DNA of 15,472 nucleotides from NCBI GenBank assembly GCA_030837825.1, contig JAUQYB010000099.1:1-15472 (forward strand), read 5' to 3'. The notes beneath the pieces were generated by a model. It saw only the letters and a list, made by a program, of their open reading frames with translations, did no database searches and had not been told where the DNA came from. Made by a program: the position numbers and the translations under genes. This document shows, in pieces, positions 1-7,011 of the stretch; the first letter of the stretch is position 1; each line of letters begins with the position of its first letter. The DNA comes from Albidovulum sp. (GTDB lineage: Bacteria > Pseudomonadota > Alphaproteobacteria > Rhodobacterales > Rhodobacteraceae).

Positions 1-43
1 CGGCGTGACAGGCCGGTACTCTAACCGACTGAGCTACAACCGC
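1..43 (-). tRNA. tRNA-Asp (GTC), 5' part, cut by window edge
   Basis: Read on the minus strand, this begins with the acceptor arm GCGGTTG, then TA and a D-arm of GCTC/GAGT. An anticodon stem CCGGC follows, with the seven-base loop CTGTCAC, whose central GTC is the aspartate anticodon, and the start of the closing GCCGG. The T-arm and 3' end lie outside the window. It is the second gene of a minus-strand pair, 116 bp downstream of tRNA-Val(TAC). Confidence 0.93.
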
Positions 44-159
44 GCATCCCCGCCCGGATCGCCGCCCGAGCGTGGAGCGTGTAATAGGCATCCCCGCCCC
101 CCCCGTCAAGCGCAGCGGCGCACTTTCGCCAGAGGAATTTCTGCGGTCGCAAGACCGGG

Positions 160-235
<76 letters not shown>

Positions 236-252
236 CCTGGCCACCGGCCCCG

Positions 253-281
253 CATTTAGCCCCCCCGCGGGGCCGGGGCAA
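253..281 (-). promoter_or_regulatory. possible tRNA-Val promoter
   Basis: On the minus strand a TTGCCC (276-281) is followed after 16-17 bases by CTAAAT/TAAATG (253-259), the only AT-rich stretch upstream of the tRNA pair. The start of transcription would fall about 10 bases before the tRNA 5' end. Both hexamers match the sigma-70 consensus only in part, and the -35 lies inside a GC hairpin, so this is a weak call. Confidence 0.22.
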
Positions 282-292
282 GCCCCGGCCCC
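269..292 (-). terminator. GC hairpin after the small membrane protein gene
   Basis: A perfect 10-bp stem, GGGGCCGGGG (269-278) with CCCCGGCCCC (283-292), has a four-base loop. On the minus strand it starts about 5 bases after the stop codon at 298-300 and precedes tRNA-Val. There is no T-tract after it, so it may terminate weakly, separate the two units, or protect an RNA 3' end. Confidence 0.45.
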
Positions 293-297
293 CGTGG

Positions 298-513
298 TCA
301 GGGCCTGACTGCCGCCCGCAGCCCGATGCCGGCGAGTCCTGCGTTGATCAGCAGGTAGGGCGAGGCGTCGCCAAAGGCCCGGCTCACCGCCTTCACCCAG
401 TCGGCGAGGTGATGAACCGGCTCGAACGCGATGAAGAGACCCGCGAGAATCGGCAGGGCCGAGGCGAGCCAGGTGAGCGAGGTGGGTTTGACGTATTTGC
501 GGATCGTCGGCAC
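298..513 (-). CDS. small two-helix membrane protein, unknown function
   Basis: A 71-residue product is obtained from the GTG at 513, which has a GAAGGG stretch 7 bases upstream; a longer frame opens at 588, but its extra 25 residues look like chance coding. The protein has a basic N-terminus (RKYVKP), one hydrophobic segment at about residues 12-31 and a second at about 51-69 ending in a glycine-rich INAGLAGIGLR. Small proteins with a similar KPTSLTW...INAGL layout are familiar from Rhodobacterales genomes, sometimes near phage lysis genes, but I cannot assign a role from sequence. A GC hairpin just after the stop codon supports it being a real transcription unit. It follows the BKACE gene on the same strand after a 142-bp gap. 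Confidence 0.6.
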   Translation of the reverse strand: MPTIRKYVKPTSLTWLASALPILAGLFIAFEPVHHLADWVKAVSRAFGDASPYLLINAGLAGIGLRAAVRP

Positions 514-623
514 GGCAGGGCCCTTCGGCTGGATCGGGACCGGCCGATCTGAGCCGAGGGCGGTTAAGACTGCCGGAGCGCAGCGCACGCTGGCCCCCCC
601 GGCCCCCTGCCCCGCCCCTCCGC

Positions 624-645
624 GACGGCGCCGGAAGCGTCCGTC
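624..645 (-). terminator. possible stem-loop after BKACE gene
   Basis: On the minus strand, GACGG(A)CGC pairs with GCGCCGTC around a five-base loop: eight base pairs with one bulged A. It starts about 10 bases after the stop codon of the BKACE gene, where a terminator would be expected. No T-run follows, so termination is only suggested. Confidence 0.3.
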
Positions 646-655
646 AGCCCGCCCG

Positions 656-1447
656 TCAGGCCGTGGGGCCGGCCGCGCCGGTCGCCGCGACGAGCCGCAG
701 GAAATCGGTCACCTGCGCGGCATTGTCGGCGGCGATTTTCCCGTCCGGGCGGAAGAGGTTGTTCTCGAACCCGATCCGCACCTTGCCGCCCGCGCGCCGC
801 GCCGCCAGAAGGCAGGCGCTTTCCGCCGGGCCGAAGGCGCAGGCGGCCCAGTCGGGCACCACCGGCAGGCGTGCCTGCGCGGCGAGCGGGGCGGCGAGGT
901 CCTCGGGCGAGGCGCGCTGGCCGGTAACATAGCGGCCGAGCACATGCAGCACCTGCGGCCGGCCTTCAGGAATCACGCCCTCGGCCCGGAGCGCGCCGAA
1001 GCGCGCGACCTCGGCGGCATCGTAGAGGATGTGCTGGACGGCGATCCCGGCCTCGGCGCAGAAGCCGAAGAAGCGGCGGGTGACGCCGATGTCGGGCTCG
1101 GCGGTGATCTCCCTGAGCGCGACCGAGACCGAGGCCGGGCGCAGCGTCTCGACCAGCGCGCGCTGTTCGGCCGGGCGGTAGCGGCCCGCCGCCTCGGTCG
1201 TGACCTGCACCTGCATCTGCGGCACGCGGGCCGAAAGCTCGGCCAGAAGCTCGGCGTAGAGCCCCGCATCCAGCACATGGCGCCCCTCGCCGTCGCGCAC
1301 ATGGGCGTGGAGCCCGTCGGCGCCCGCCTTCGCGCAGGCCACGGCGCAGGCGACAATTTCGGGAATCGTCACCGGAAGTTGGGGATGGTCGGCCCTGGTC
1401 TTCGTCGCCCCGTTCGGAGCCACCATCAGCGCCGCAAGCGGCCTCAT
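656..1447 (-). CDS. beta-keto acid cleavage enzyme (BKACE, DUF849)
   Basis: The 263-residue protein belongs to the BKACE family. These zinc enzymes condense a beta-keto acid with acetyl-CoA and split it into acetoacetate and a new acyl-CoA; the founding member cleaves 3-keto-5-aminohexanoate in lysine fermentation. Visible landmarks are the N-terminal APNGATKTRADHP stretch, the metal site HAHVRD (His47, His49, Asp52), the VTTEA strand near residue 82, and Glu228 in VRIGFENN at the position of the family's acidic active-site residue. The length is at the short end of the family. The start is fixed by the ATG at 1447, which overlaps the aminotransferase stop (ATGA), so the two are translationally coupled. 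Members act on different keto acids, so the substrate is not readable here; the coupled aminotransferase suggests a keto acid made by removing an amino group. Confidence 0.9.
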   Translation of the reverse strand: MRPLAALMVAPNGATKTRADHPQLPVTIPEIVACAVACAKAGADGLHAHVRDGEGRHVLDAGLYAELLAELSARVPQMQVQVTTEAAGRYRPAEQRALVETLRPASVSVALREITAEPDIGVTRRFFGFCAEAGIAVQHILYDAAEVARFGALRAEGVIPEGRPQVLHVLGRYVTGQRASPEDLAAPLAAQARLPVVPDWAACAFGPAESACLLAARRAGGKVRIGFENNLFRPDGKIAADNAAQVTDFLRLVAATGAAGPTA

Positions 1448-2772
1448 GCCGCGACCGCCCGGCGGATCGCCGAAGAGAGCTTGGTCACCAGCTCGTCGAT
1501 CTGCGCGTCCTCGATGATGTAGGGGGGCGCAAGCAGCACGTGGTCGCCGTGCCGGCCGTCGATGGTGCCACCCATCGGATAGCAGATCAACCCGGCCTCG
1601 AAGGCCAGCGCCTTGACCTTTCGATGGATCCCCCGCGCCGGGTCGAAGGGCGCCCTGGTCTCGCGGCTTTCGACCAGTTCGACGCCGCGAAGCAGGCCCC
1701 GGCCGCGGATGTCGCCGACATGGGGATGCTGGCCCAGTTCGGCCTGAAGCGCATCCTGAAGCTTCGCGCCCTGTTCGCGGACCCGCGCCAGCAGGCCGCG
1801 GCCGAGGATCGCCTCCAGCACCGCGCCCGCCGCCGCCGCCGCCATCGGATGGCCCATGTAGGTGTGCCCGTGCTGGAAGAAGCCCGAGCCCGCAGCGATC
1901 GCATCGTAGATGCGCCCCGAGGTCAGCAGCGCGCCGATCGGCTGGTATCCCGCGCCGAGGCCCTTGGCGACGGTGATCATGTCGGGGGCCACGCCGTCTT
2001 CCTCGCAGGCGAACAGGTGCCCGGTGCGGCCCATGCCGCACATCACCTCGTCGAGGATCAGAAGAACGCCGTGGCGGTCGCAGATCTCGCGGATGCGCTT
2101 CAGATAGCCCGGCACCGCCGGCACCGCCCCCGCGGTCGCGCCCACCACCGGCTCGGCGATGAAGGCCATCACGGTTTCCGGCCCGAGGCGCCGGATTTCC
2201 GCCTCAAGCTCGTCGGCGACGCGCCGGCCATAGGCGTCCTGCGCTTCGTCCGGCTGGCGGTCGCGGTATTCGTAGCAGGGCGCGATATGGCTGGTTTCCA
2301 CCAGCAGGGGCGCGAACTGCGCCCGGCGCCATGCGTTGCCCCCCGCCGCCAGCGCGCCCAGCGTGTTGCCGTGATAGCTTTGCCGCCGGGCGACCACCCG
2401 GTGGCGCCGGGGTTGGCCGATTTCCATGAAATATTGCCGCGCCAGCTTGATCGCCGCCTCGACCGCCTCGGACCCGCCCGAGACCAGATAGACCCGCTCG
2501 ATCCCCGCCGGCGCATGGGCCACCAGCCGGTCGGCAAGCGATTCGGCGGCGTCCGAGGTGAAGAAGCCGGTATGCGCGAAGGCCAGCCGGTCAAGTTGCG
2601 CGTGCATCGCCGCCCGCACGCCGGCATCGGAATGGCCAAGGCAGGACACCGCCGCGCCGCCCGAACCGTCGAGATAGCGCTTTCCCGCGGAATCAATGAT
2701 GTAGCAGCCATCCCCGCTTGCGGCGACCGGAAGGCTTCCCCTGGTCGAGCGTCCGAAAACATGTCCGGGCAT
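1444..2772 (-). CDS. class III PLP-dependent aminotransferase
   Basis: This is a 442-residue fold-type I, class III (omega) aminotransferase of full length. It has the GSEAVEAAIKLAR segment (residues 100-112) that holds the cofactor phosphate, SYHGNT (132-137), the cofactor-binding Asp241 in DEVMCGMGRTG, and the Schiff-base lysine Lys270 in VAKGLGAGYQP. The start is the ATG at 2772 with an AAGAGGACGGAG ribosome site; the open frame reaches far upstream but runs into the divergent control region. Class III enzymes move amino groups from omega- or beta-amino acids or diamines to pyruvate or 2-oxoglutarate. Its stop codon overlaps the BKACE start, so a product that is a beta-keto acid, as from a beta-amino acid, is an attractive inference. 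Exact substrate unknown. Confidence 0.93.
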   Translation of the reverse strand: MPGHVFGRSTRGSLPVAASGDGCYIIDSAGKRYLDGSGGAAVSCLGHSDAGVRAAMHAQLDRLAFAHTGFFTSDAAESLADRLVAHAPAGIERVYLVSGGSEAVEAAIKLARQYFMEIGQPRRHRVVARRQSYHGNTLGALAAGGNAWRRAQFAPLLVETSHIAPCYEYRDRQPDEAQDAYGRRVADELEAEIRRLGPETVMAFIAEPVVGATAGAVPAVPGYLKRIREICDRHGVLLILDEVMCGMGRTGHLFACEEDGVAPDMITVAKGLGAGYQPIGALLTSGRIYDAIAAGSGFFQHGHTYMGHPMAAAAAGAVLEAILGRGLLARVREQGAKLQDALQAELGQHPHVGDIRGRGLLRGVELVESRETRAPFDPARGIHRKVKALAFEAGLICYPMGGTIDGRHGDHVLLAPPYIIEDAQIDELVTKLSSAIRRAVAA

Positions 2773-2800
2773 GGCGCTCCGTCCTCTTGCTGATATGTAG

Positions 2801-2818
2801 ATGCAAATTTTATTGCAT
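2801..2818. promoter_or_regulatory. palindromic operator 1 in the divergent control region
   Basis: ATGCAA and TTGCAT form a perfect inverted repeat around ATTTTA. On the minus strand the centre reads TAAAAT (2807-2812), a good -10 match for the aminotransferase promoter, so a bound protein would block that promoter. The inner 16 bases match operator 2 in the pattern YGCAAATWTTWTTGCR. The RpiR-type regulator encoded at the end of the rightward operon is the nearest candidate to bind it. Confidence 0.55.
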
Positions 2819-2832
2819 TTATCCAGATTATG

Positions 2833-2848
2833 CGCAAATATTTTTGCG
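2833..2848. promoter_or_regulatory. palindromic operator 2 in the divergent control region
   Basis: CGCAAA and TTTGCG form a perfect 6-bp inverted repeat around TATT. Its centre lies 31 bp, close to three helical turns, from the centre of operator 1, and it lies about 50 bp before the glnH-like start codon. Two matching sites on one face of the helix are typical of an oligomeric regulator controlling both directions. No convincing -35/-10 pair could be fixed for the rightward promoter. Confidence 0.55.
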
Positions 2849-2898
2849 TGATCAGGGCGGATCGCAACAGCCGCCCCCGCAACCAGGGAGTCCCGCAC

Positions 2899-3636
2899 AT
2901 GAAGACACTTCTCGCGCTTGCCACCGCCGCCGGCCTTGCCCTCGGCATCGGCGCCGCCCGGGCCGACGACCTGATCGTCGCCACCGACACCGCCTTCGTG
3001 CCGTTCGAGTTCAAGGAAGGCGACAAGTATGTCGGCTTCGACATCGACATGTGGGACGCGATCGCCAAGGAGATCGGCGTGACCTACGAACTCAGGCCGA
3101 TGGACTTCGCCGGCATCATCCCGGCCTTGCAGACCGGGCAGGTCGACGTGGCGCTGGCCGGGATCACCATCAAGCCGGAGCGGCAGGAGGTGATCGACTT
3201 CTCGGACGGCTATTATGACAGCGGTTTCCTCTTGATGGTGCCGGCCGACAGCACCATCACCGGCGAGGCCGACCTGGCCGGCAAGACGCTTGCGGTCAAG
3301 ACCGGCACCTCGGCCTCGGACTATGCCGAGGCAAACTTCAAGGACACCGAGCTGCGCAAGTTCCCCAACATCGACAACGCCTATCTGGAACTGCGCGCCG
3401 GCGGCGTCGAGGCGGCCATGCACGACACGCCGAACGTGCTTTACTACATCGCCACGGCGGGCGAGGGCCAGGTCAAGGCGGTGGGCGCGCAGATGATGGC
3501 GCACCAGTACGGCATCGGCTTCCCGAAAGGCAGCGAGCTGACCGCCAAGGTCAACGGCGCGCTGGCCAACATGAAGGCCGACGGGCGCTATGACGCCATC
3601 TATGAAAAGTGGTTCGGCGCCAAGCCGACGAACTGA
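2899..3636 (+). CDS. glnH: periplasmic glutamine-type amino acid binding protein
   Basis: A 245-residue exported binding protein of the family 3 (GlnH/HisJ) type. The signal peptide [22 protein letters not shown] would end before Asp23. The mature part follows Escherichia coli GlnH closely: [51 protein letters not shown] and the C-terminal YEKWFG are all present. Residues that hold glutamine in GlnH can be located here as Asp30, Phe33, Phe70, Gly88, Thr90, Arg95, His175 and Asp176. A glutamine-like alpha-amino acid is therefore the best ligand guess, although the catabolic neighbours hint at a relative of glutamine. The ATG at 2899 is chosen because it begins the signal peptide; GGGAG lies 8-12 bases upstream. 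A hairpin separates it from the permease gene. Confidence 0.93.
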   Translation: MKTLLALATAAGLALGIGAARADDLIVATDTAFVPFEFKEGDKYVGFDIDMWDAIAKEIGVTYELRPMDFAGIIPALQTGQVDVALAGITIKPERQEVIDFSDGYYDSGFLLMVPADSTITGEADLAGKTLAVKTGTSASDYAEANFKDTELRKFPNIDNAYLELRAGGVEAAMHDTPNVLYYIATAGEGQVKAVGAQMMAHQYGIGFPKGSELTAKVNGALANMKADGRYDAIYEKWFGAKPTN

Positions 3637-3649
3637 TCCTGCGCGCGGC

Positions 3650-3668
3650 GGGCCGGGCTTCCCGGCCC
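3650..3668 (+). promoter_or_regulatory. hairpin between glnH and glnP
   Basis: GGGCCGGG (3650-3657) and CCCGGCCC (3661-3668) form a perfect 8-bp stem with a three-base loop, 13 bases after the glnH stop. No T-run follows. In importer operons such a structure after the binding-protein gene commonly protects the upstream message or causes partial termination, raising the binding protein over the membrane parts; here that is inferred. Confidence 0.5.
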
Positions 3669-3704
3669 CCCGCATCCCGCCCCTGCTGCCACCCGGAGCG
3701 ACCC

Positions 3705-4361
3705 ATGCAGACCGACTGGTCAGTTGTCCTGACCTTTCTTCCCCAGCTGATCGCAGGCGCGAAAATCACCGTGCAGATCACCGTGATCGGCCTTCTCGGC
3801 GGGCTGATCCTCGGCACCGTCGCGGGGCTCATGCGCGCCTATGGCGGCCGGGTGCTGAACGCCATCGCCTTCGCCTATGTCGAGCTGATCCGCGGCACGC
3901 CGATCGTGGTGCAGGTGATGTTCCTGTATTTCGCCATGCCGATCCTGACCGGGCTGCGCGTCGACCCGATGTCGGCCGCGGTGCTGGCGATCATCGTCAA
4001 CGCCGGCGCCTATATCGCCGAGATCGTCCGCGGCGCCTTCCTGTCGATCTCCAGGGGCCTGACCGAGGCCGGGCTGGCGCTTGGCCTGCCGCAGTGGAAG
4101 GTGCTGGTCTACATCCTCGGGCCGCTCGCCTTCCGCCGGCTGATCCCGCCCTTGGGCAACCAGTTCATCGTCAGCCTCAAGGACACCTCGCTCTTCATCG
4201 TCATCGGGGTGGGCGAGCTGACCCGGACGGGGCAGGAGATCATGGCCGCCAACTTCCGCGCGGTGGAAATCTGGACCGCCGTCGCCGTCATCTACCTGAT
4301 CCTCACCGGGGCCATGACCGTGGCGCTGCGGGTGATCGAGAAACGCATGAGGATCCTGTGA
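3705..4361 (+). CDS. glnP: amino acid ABC transporter permease, GlnP type
   Basis: A 218-residue inner-membrane permease of the HisM/GlnP family, almost the same length as Escherichia coli GlnP. Hydrophobic segments lie at about 21-43, 55-80, 92-108 and 187-208. [11 protein letters not shown] (60-70) is a family hallmark, and the cytoplasmic EAA loop that contacts the ATPase is [14 protein letters not shown] (121-134). One permease gene is present, so it should work as a homodimer as GlnP does. The start is the ATG at 3705 with CCCGGAG just upstream; the longer open frame overlaps glnH and lacks a ribosome site. Its stop overlaps the next start in GTGA, so it is coupled to the ATPase gene. 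Confidence 0.93.
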   Translation: MQTDWSVVLTFLPQLIAGAKITVQITVIGLLGGLILGTVAGLMRAYGGRVLNAIAFAYVELIRGTPIVVQVMFLYFAMPILTGLRVDPMSAAVLAIIVNAGAYIAEIVRGAFLSISRGLTEAGLALGLPQWKVLVYILGPLAFRRLIPPLGNQFIVSLKDTSLFIVIGVGELTRTGQEIMAANFRAVEIWTAVAVIYLILTGAMTVALRVIEKRMRIL

Positions 4362-5086
4362 GCATCATCGAATTCCGCAAGACCTCGAAGCATTTCGGCG
4401 ACCTGAAGGTGCTGGACGAGGTCGACCTGTCGATCGACACGGGCGAGGTGGTGGTGCTGATCGGGCCATCCGGTTCGGGCAAGTCGACGCTGCTGCGCTG
4501 CATCAACGGGCTGGAACAGATTTCCGGCGGCGATCTGGTGATGGACGGGATCAGCGTCCGCGCCGGCAAGAAGCAGTTGCGCCTGATCCGGCAGGAGGCC
4601 GGGATGGTGTTCCAGCAGTTCAACCTCTTTCCGCAGATGACCGCACTGGAAAACGTCGCCTTCGGGCCGCGCAAGGTGCGCGGCGCCTCGGCCGCCGAGG
4701 CGCGCGACCAGGCGCTGGCGCTGCTTGACAAGGTGGGCCTGCGGGAAAAGGCCGGCAACTACCCGTCCGAACTCTCCGGCGGCCAGCAGCAGCGCGTGGC
4801 GATCGCCCGGGCGCTGGCGGTGCGGCCCAAGGTGATGCTGTTCGACGAACCGACCTCGGCGCTCGACCCCGAGCTGAAGCAGGAAGTGCTGACGGTGATG
4901 CGCCAGCTTGCGCAGGAAGGGATGACGATGGTGGTCGTCACCCACGAGATGGCCTTCGCCAAGCAGGTCGGCACGCGGCTGATCTTCATGGAACACGGCA
5001 AGATTTCGGTCGACGGCGATCCGCGCGCGGTGATCGGCAACCCGCCCAGCGAACGGCTGAAAGACTTCCTGCAACATGTCGAGTGA
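4358..5086 (+). CDS. glnQ: amino acid ABC transporter ATPase, GlnQ type
   Basis: A 242-residue ATP-binding subunit that powers the GlnP dimer from the cytoplasm. All motifs are intact: Walker [10 protein letters not shown] (36-44), Q-loop VFQQFNLFP (84-92), signature LSGGQQQ (139-145), Walker B MLFDEP (160-165), D-loop SALD and switch His196. Length and motif spelling fit the polar amino acid subfamily. The GTG at 4358 is chosen because it overlaps the permease stop by 4 bp and directly precedes the conserved SIIEF strand. The 3' end overlaps the following hydrolase gene by 11 bp, so importer and hydrolase are made from one message. Confidence 0.94.
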   Translation: MSIIEFRKTSKHFGDLKVLDEVDLSIDTGEVVVLIGPSGSGKSTLLRCINGLEQISGGDLVMDGISVRAGKKQLRLIRQEAGMVFQQFNLFPQMTALENVAFGPRKVRGASAAEARDQALALLDKVGLREKAGNYPSELSGGQQQRVAIARALAVRPKVMLFDEPTSALDPELKQEVLTVMRQLAQEGMTMVVVTHEMAFAKQVGTRLIFMEHGKISVDGDPRAVIGNPPSERLKDFLQHVE

Positions 5087-6098
5087 ACCGGGAACCCTCG
5101 GCTGGGTCGCCGCCGGCGGCACGCCGCGCGACATCGGCCGGGCGCTAGGGCGGGCCGGGCGGGCGGCGGTGCACCGCCATCTCCTCGGCGCGCCGATCTG
5201 GCAGCGCGTGACCGATCCCGCGCATGGCGCCCGCCTCGCCCGCATGACGGCGACTGTCAAGGCGCGCTTTCCCGCGATCTGGGCCGAGATCGAGGGGCTG
5301 GCCGAAGGGCTCGGCCTGCCCCTCGCAGAGGTGATGGCGTGGAACTGCCGCGGCGATCTTCTGGCCTCGGTGCCGGACGGCTGCACCACCGTCATGCTGC
5401 CGGGCGAGACGCCGGTCCTCGCCCACAACGAGGACGGCCTGCCCTTTTTCCGCGGCGCCGCCTTCGTCGCCGACGTGAGGCCCGCGGGTGCGCCGGGCTT
5501 CCGCGCCTTCTGCTATCCCGGTTCGCTCCCCGGCCACACCTTCGCCCTCACCGAGGCGGGGCTGGTGCAGACGGTGAACAACATCCGCCTGACCGGGGTC
5601 GAGGCCGAGGTGCCGCGCATGGTGCTGGGCCGCGCGGTCATCGCCGCGCGCGACATCGACGCCGCCCTCGCCGTGCTCGGCGCGCATCCGGACTCGGGCG
5701 GGTTCCATTTCGCGCTGTCGCACGTGGCCGACCGGCGCATCGTCTCGGTCGAATTCGGCGGTGGCGAAGTGTCGGTGGCCGAAGTCGCGGTGCCCTCGGT
5801 CCATGCCAACCACGCGCTGCACCAGCCGCGCGGGCTGGCGCAGCAGATCGTCACCGCCTCCTCGCGCGACCGTCAGGCTCGCGGCGCAGCCCTTCTGGCC
5901 GGGGGTGAGCGCGATCCGCTGGCGATCCTGCGCGACACCGGCGGGCCCGGCCTGCCGATCCGGCGCGACGCCGCCGACGACCCGGACGACGAAAATACCC
6001 TTGCAACGGCGCTTTTCCGTGTCACAGAAGACGGGATCGAGTGGAGCATCCATGACCGCAGAGCCGGCGCCCCCTCCTACGAAGGCAAGACCGCCTGA
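5076..6098 (+). CDS. C45 family Ntn hydrolase / acyltransferase-like protein
   Basis: A 340-residue protein of the acyl-CoA:6-aminopenicillanate acyltransferase family (peptidase C45), an N-terminal-nucleophile fold that cleaves itself and then hydrolyses or transfers amide-linked acyl groups. The expected self-cleavage site is Gly102-Cys103 in PDGCTTVML, freeing Cys103 as nucleophile. HNEDG (117-121), GLVQTVNNI and the late HANH segment also fit the family. No signal peptide is visible, so it should act in the cytoplasm on something the importer brings in. It overlaps glnQ by 11 bp; its own ribosome site is poor, which suggests translational coupling. Bacterial members have varied and mostly unproved substrates; an N-acyl, peptide-like or gamma-amide bond is plausible. 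Confidence 0.85.
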   Translation: MSSEPGTLGWVAAGGTPRDIGRALGRAGRAAVHRHLLGAPIWQRVTDPAHGARLARMTATVKARFPAIWAEIEGLAEGLGLPLAEVMAWNCRGDLLASVPDGCTTVMLPGETPVLAHNEDGLPFFRGAAFVADVRPAGAPGFRAFCYPGSLPGHTFALTEAGLVQTVNNIRLTGVEAEVPRMVLGRAVIAARDIDAALAVLGAHPDSGGFHFALSHVADRRIVSVEFGGGEVSVAEVAVPSVHANHALHQPRGLAQQIVTASSRDRQARGAALLAGGERDPLAILRDTGGPGLPIRRDAADDPDDENTLATALFRVTEDGIEWSIHDRRAGAPSYEGKTA

Positions 6099-6972
6099 AA
6101 CGCTGAGCGAGCTGCGCGCGCTGATGGTCGCCATCGCGCGCGGCGAGGCGTCGATCACGCTCGGCGCCAAGACCCGCGAAGCGCTCGGCCGCATCCTCGA
6201 CCTGACCGGAAGCCCCGCGCTTCTGTCGATCACCGCGCTGGCGGAGGTGCTGGAGGTCAACCCCTCCACGCTCACCCGTCTCGCCCACAGCCTCGGCTAC
6301 TCCGGCTTCCCCGCCTTCCAGCAGGTGCTTCTGACCGCGTCGATGGCCGCACCGGGAGAGTTCTATTCCCGCCAGGCCCGCGCCGCGCTGGCCGAGGGGA
6401 CCAGCACCCAGTCGCGCGCGGTCCAGCTCTGCCGCGAGAACCAGGCCAACATCGACCGCTTCGTCGAGCATTTCGACACCGAGGCGTTCGAGGCCGCGGT
6501 CGGCCTCCTGATGTCGGCGCCCCGCGTCGCCGTCTACGGCATCCGCCAGTTCCACGCCATCGCGGCCTTCCTCGTCTACGGGCTGCGGATGATCCGCTCC
6601 GACGTCGCGCTCCTCGATGCCAACAGCCTCGGGACCGCCGAGGGGCTTGCGATGCTGGAAAAGGGCGACGTCCTGCTCGCGGCGAGTTGCGCGCCCTATT
6701 CCGCCCAGGTGGTCGAGACGGCCCGGGTTGCGCGCGAGATCGGCCTGTCGATCGTCGCCCTCACCGATCGCGCCAGTTCGCCGCTGGTGGACACATCGCG
6801 CGCGGCAATCCTCGTCGGCCACCAGTCGAGCTTCATCTCCAACAGCTTCGGCGCCTTCACTGTGGCGGCCGAATGCCTGATCAACGCCTGCGCCGCGGCC
6901 CGGCCCGACCAGACCCGCAAGGCGCTGATCGACCGCGACCGGATGATCGAGCGGCTTGGCATCGAGATGTGA
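6052..6972 (+). CDS. RpiR/MurR family transcriptional regulator with SIS domain
   Basis: A 306-residue regulator. An N-terminal helix-turn-helix of the RpiR type covers about residues 20-92 (SITALAEVLEVNPSTLTRLAHSLGY shape). A SIS domain at about 148-280 includes VYGIRQFHAIA, AASCAPYSAQVVETAR and ALTDRASSPL. SIS domains usually bind phosphosugars; the usual Gly-x-Gly-x-Ser loop reads GIRQFH here, so the ligand may differ. The ATG at 6052 has GGAG 6 bases upstream and begins 47 bp inside the C45 gene. As last gene of the rightward operon it is the natural candidate to control both divergent units through the paired palindromes at 2801-2848. It ends 39 bp from the convergent XRE-cupin gene. Confidence 0.9.
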   Translation: MTAEPAPPPTKARPPETLSELRALMVAIARGEASITLGAKTREALGRILDLTGSPALLSITALAEVLEVNPSTLTRLAHSLGYSGFPAFQQVLLTASMAAPGEFYSRQARAALAEGTSTQSRAVQLCRENQANIDRFVEHFDTEAFEAAVGLLMSAPRVAVYGIRQFHAIAAFLVYGLRMIRSDVALLDANSLGTAEGLAMLEKGDVLLAASCAPYSAQVVETARVAREIGLSIVALTDRASSPLVDTSRAAILVGHQSSFISNSFGAFTVAAECLINACAAARPDQTRKALIDRDRMIERLGIEM

Positions 6973-7011
6973 ACGGCCGGCAGCGCAACGCCACGGCACG
7001 CGAGCCCCCGG

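Noticed and set aside
1540..2793. Long plus-strand reading frame of 417 codons
   Set aside because: It is antisense to the aminotransferase gene, is rich in Arg, Ala, His and Pro, has no domain, and its existence is explained by the GC-rich third positions of the real gene.
2773..3675. N-terminal extension of the aminotransferase frame to 743 codons
   Set aside because: The extension crosses the AT-rich control region and runs antisense through glnH; the ATG at 2772 has a ribosome site and begins the conserved protein.
6973..7011. Terminator between the convergent RpiR and XRE-cupin genes
   Set aside because: The 39-bp gap has only short weak pairing and no T-run, so no terminator was called.
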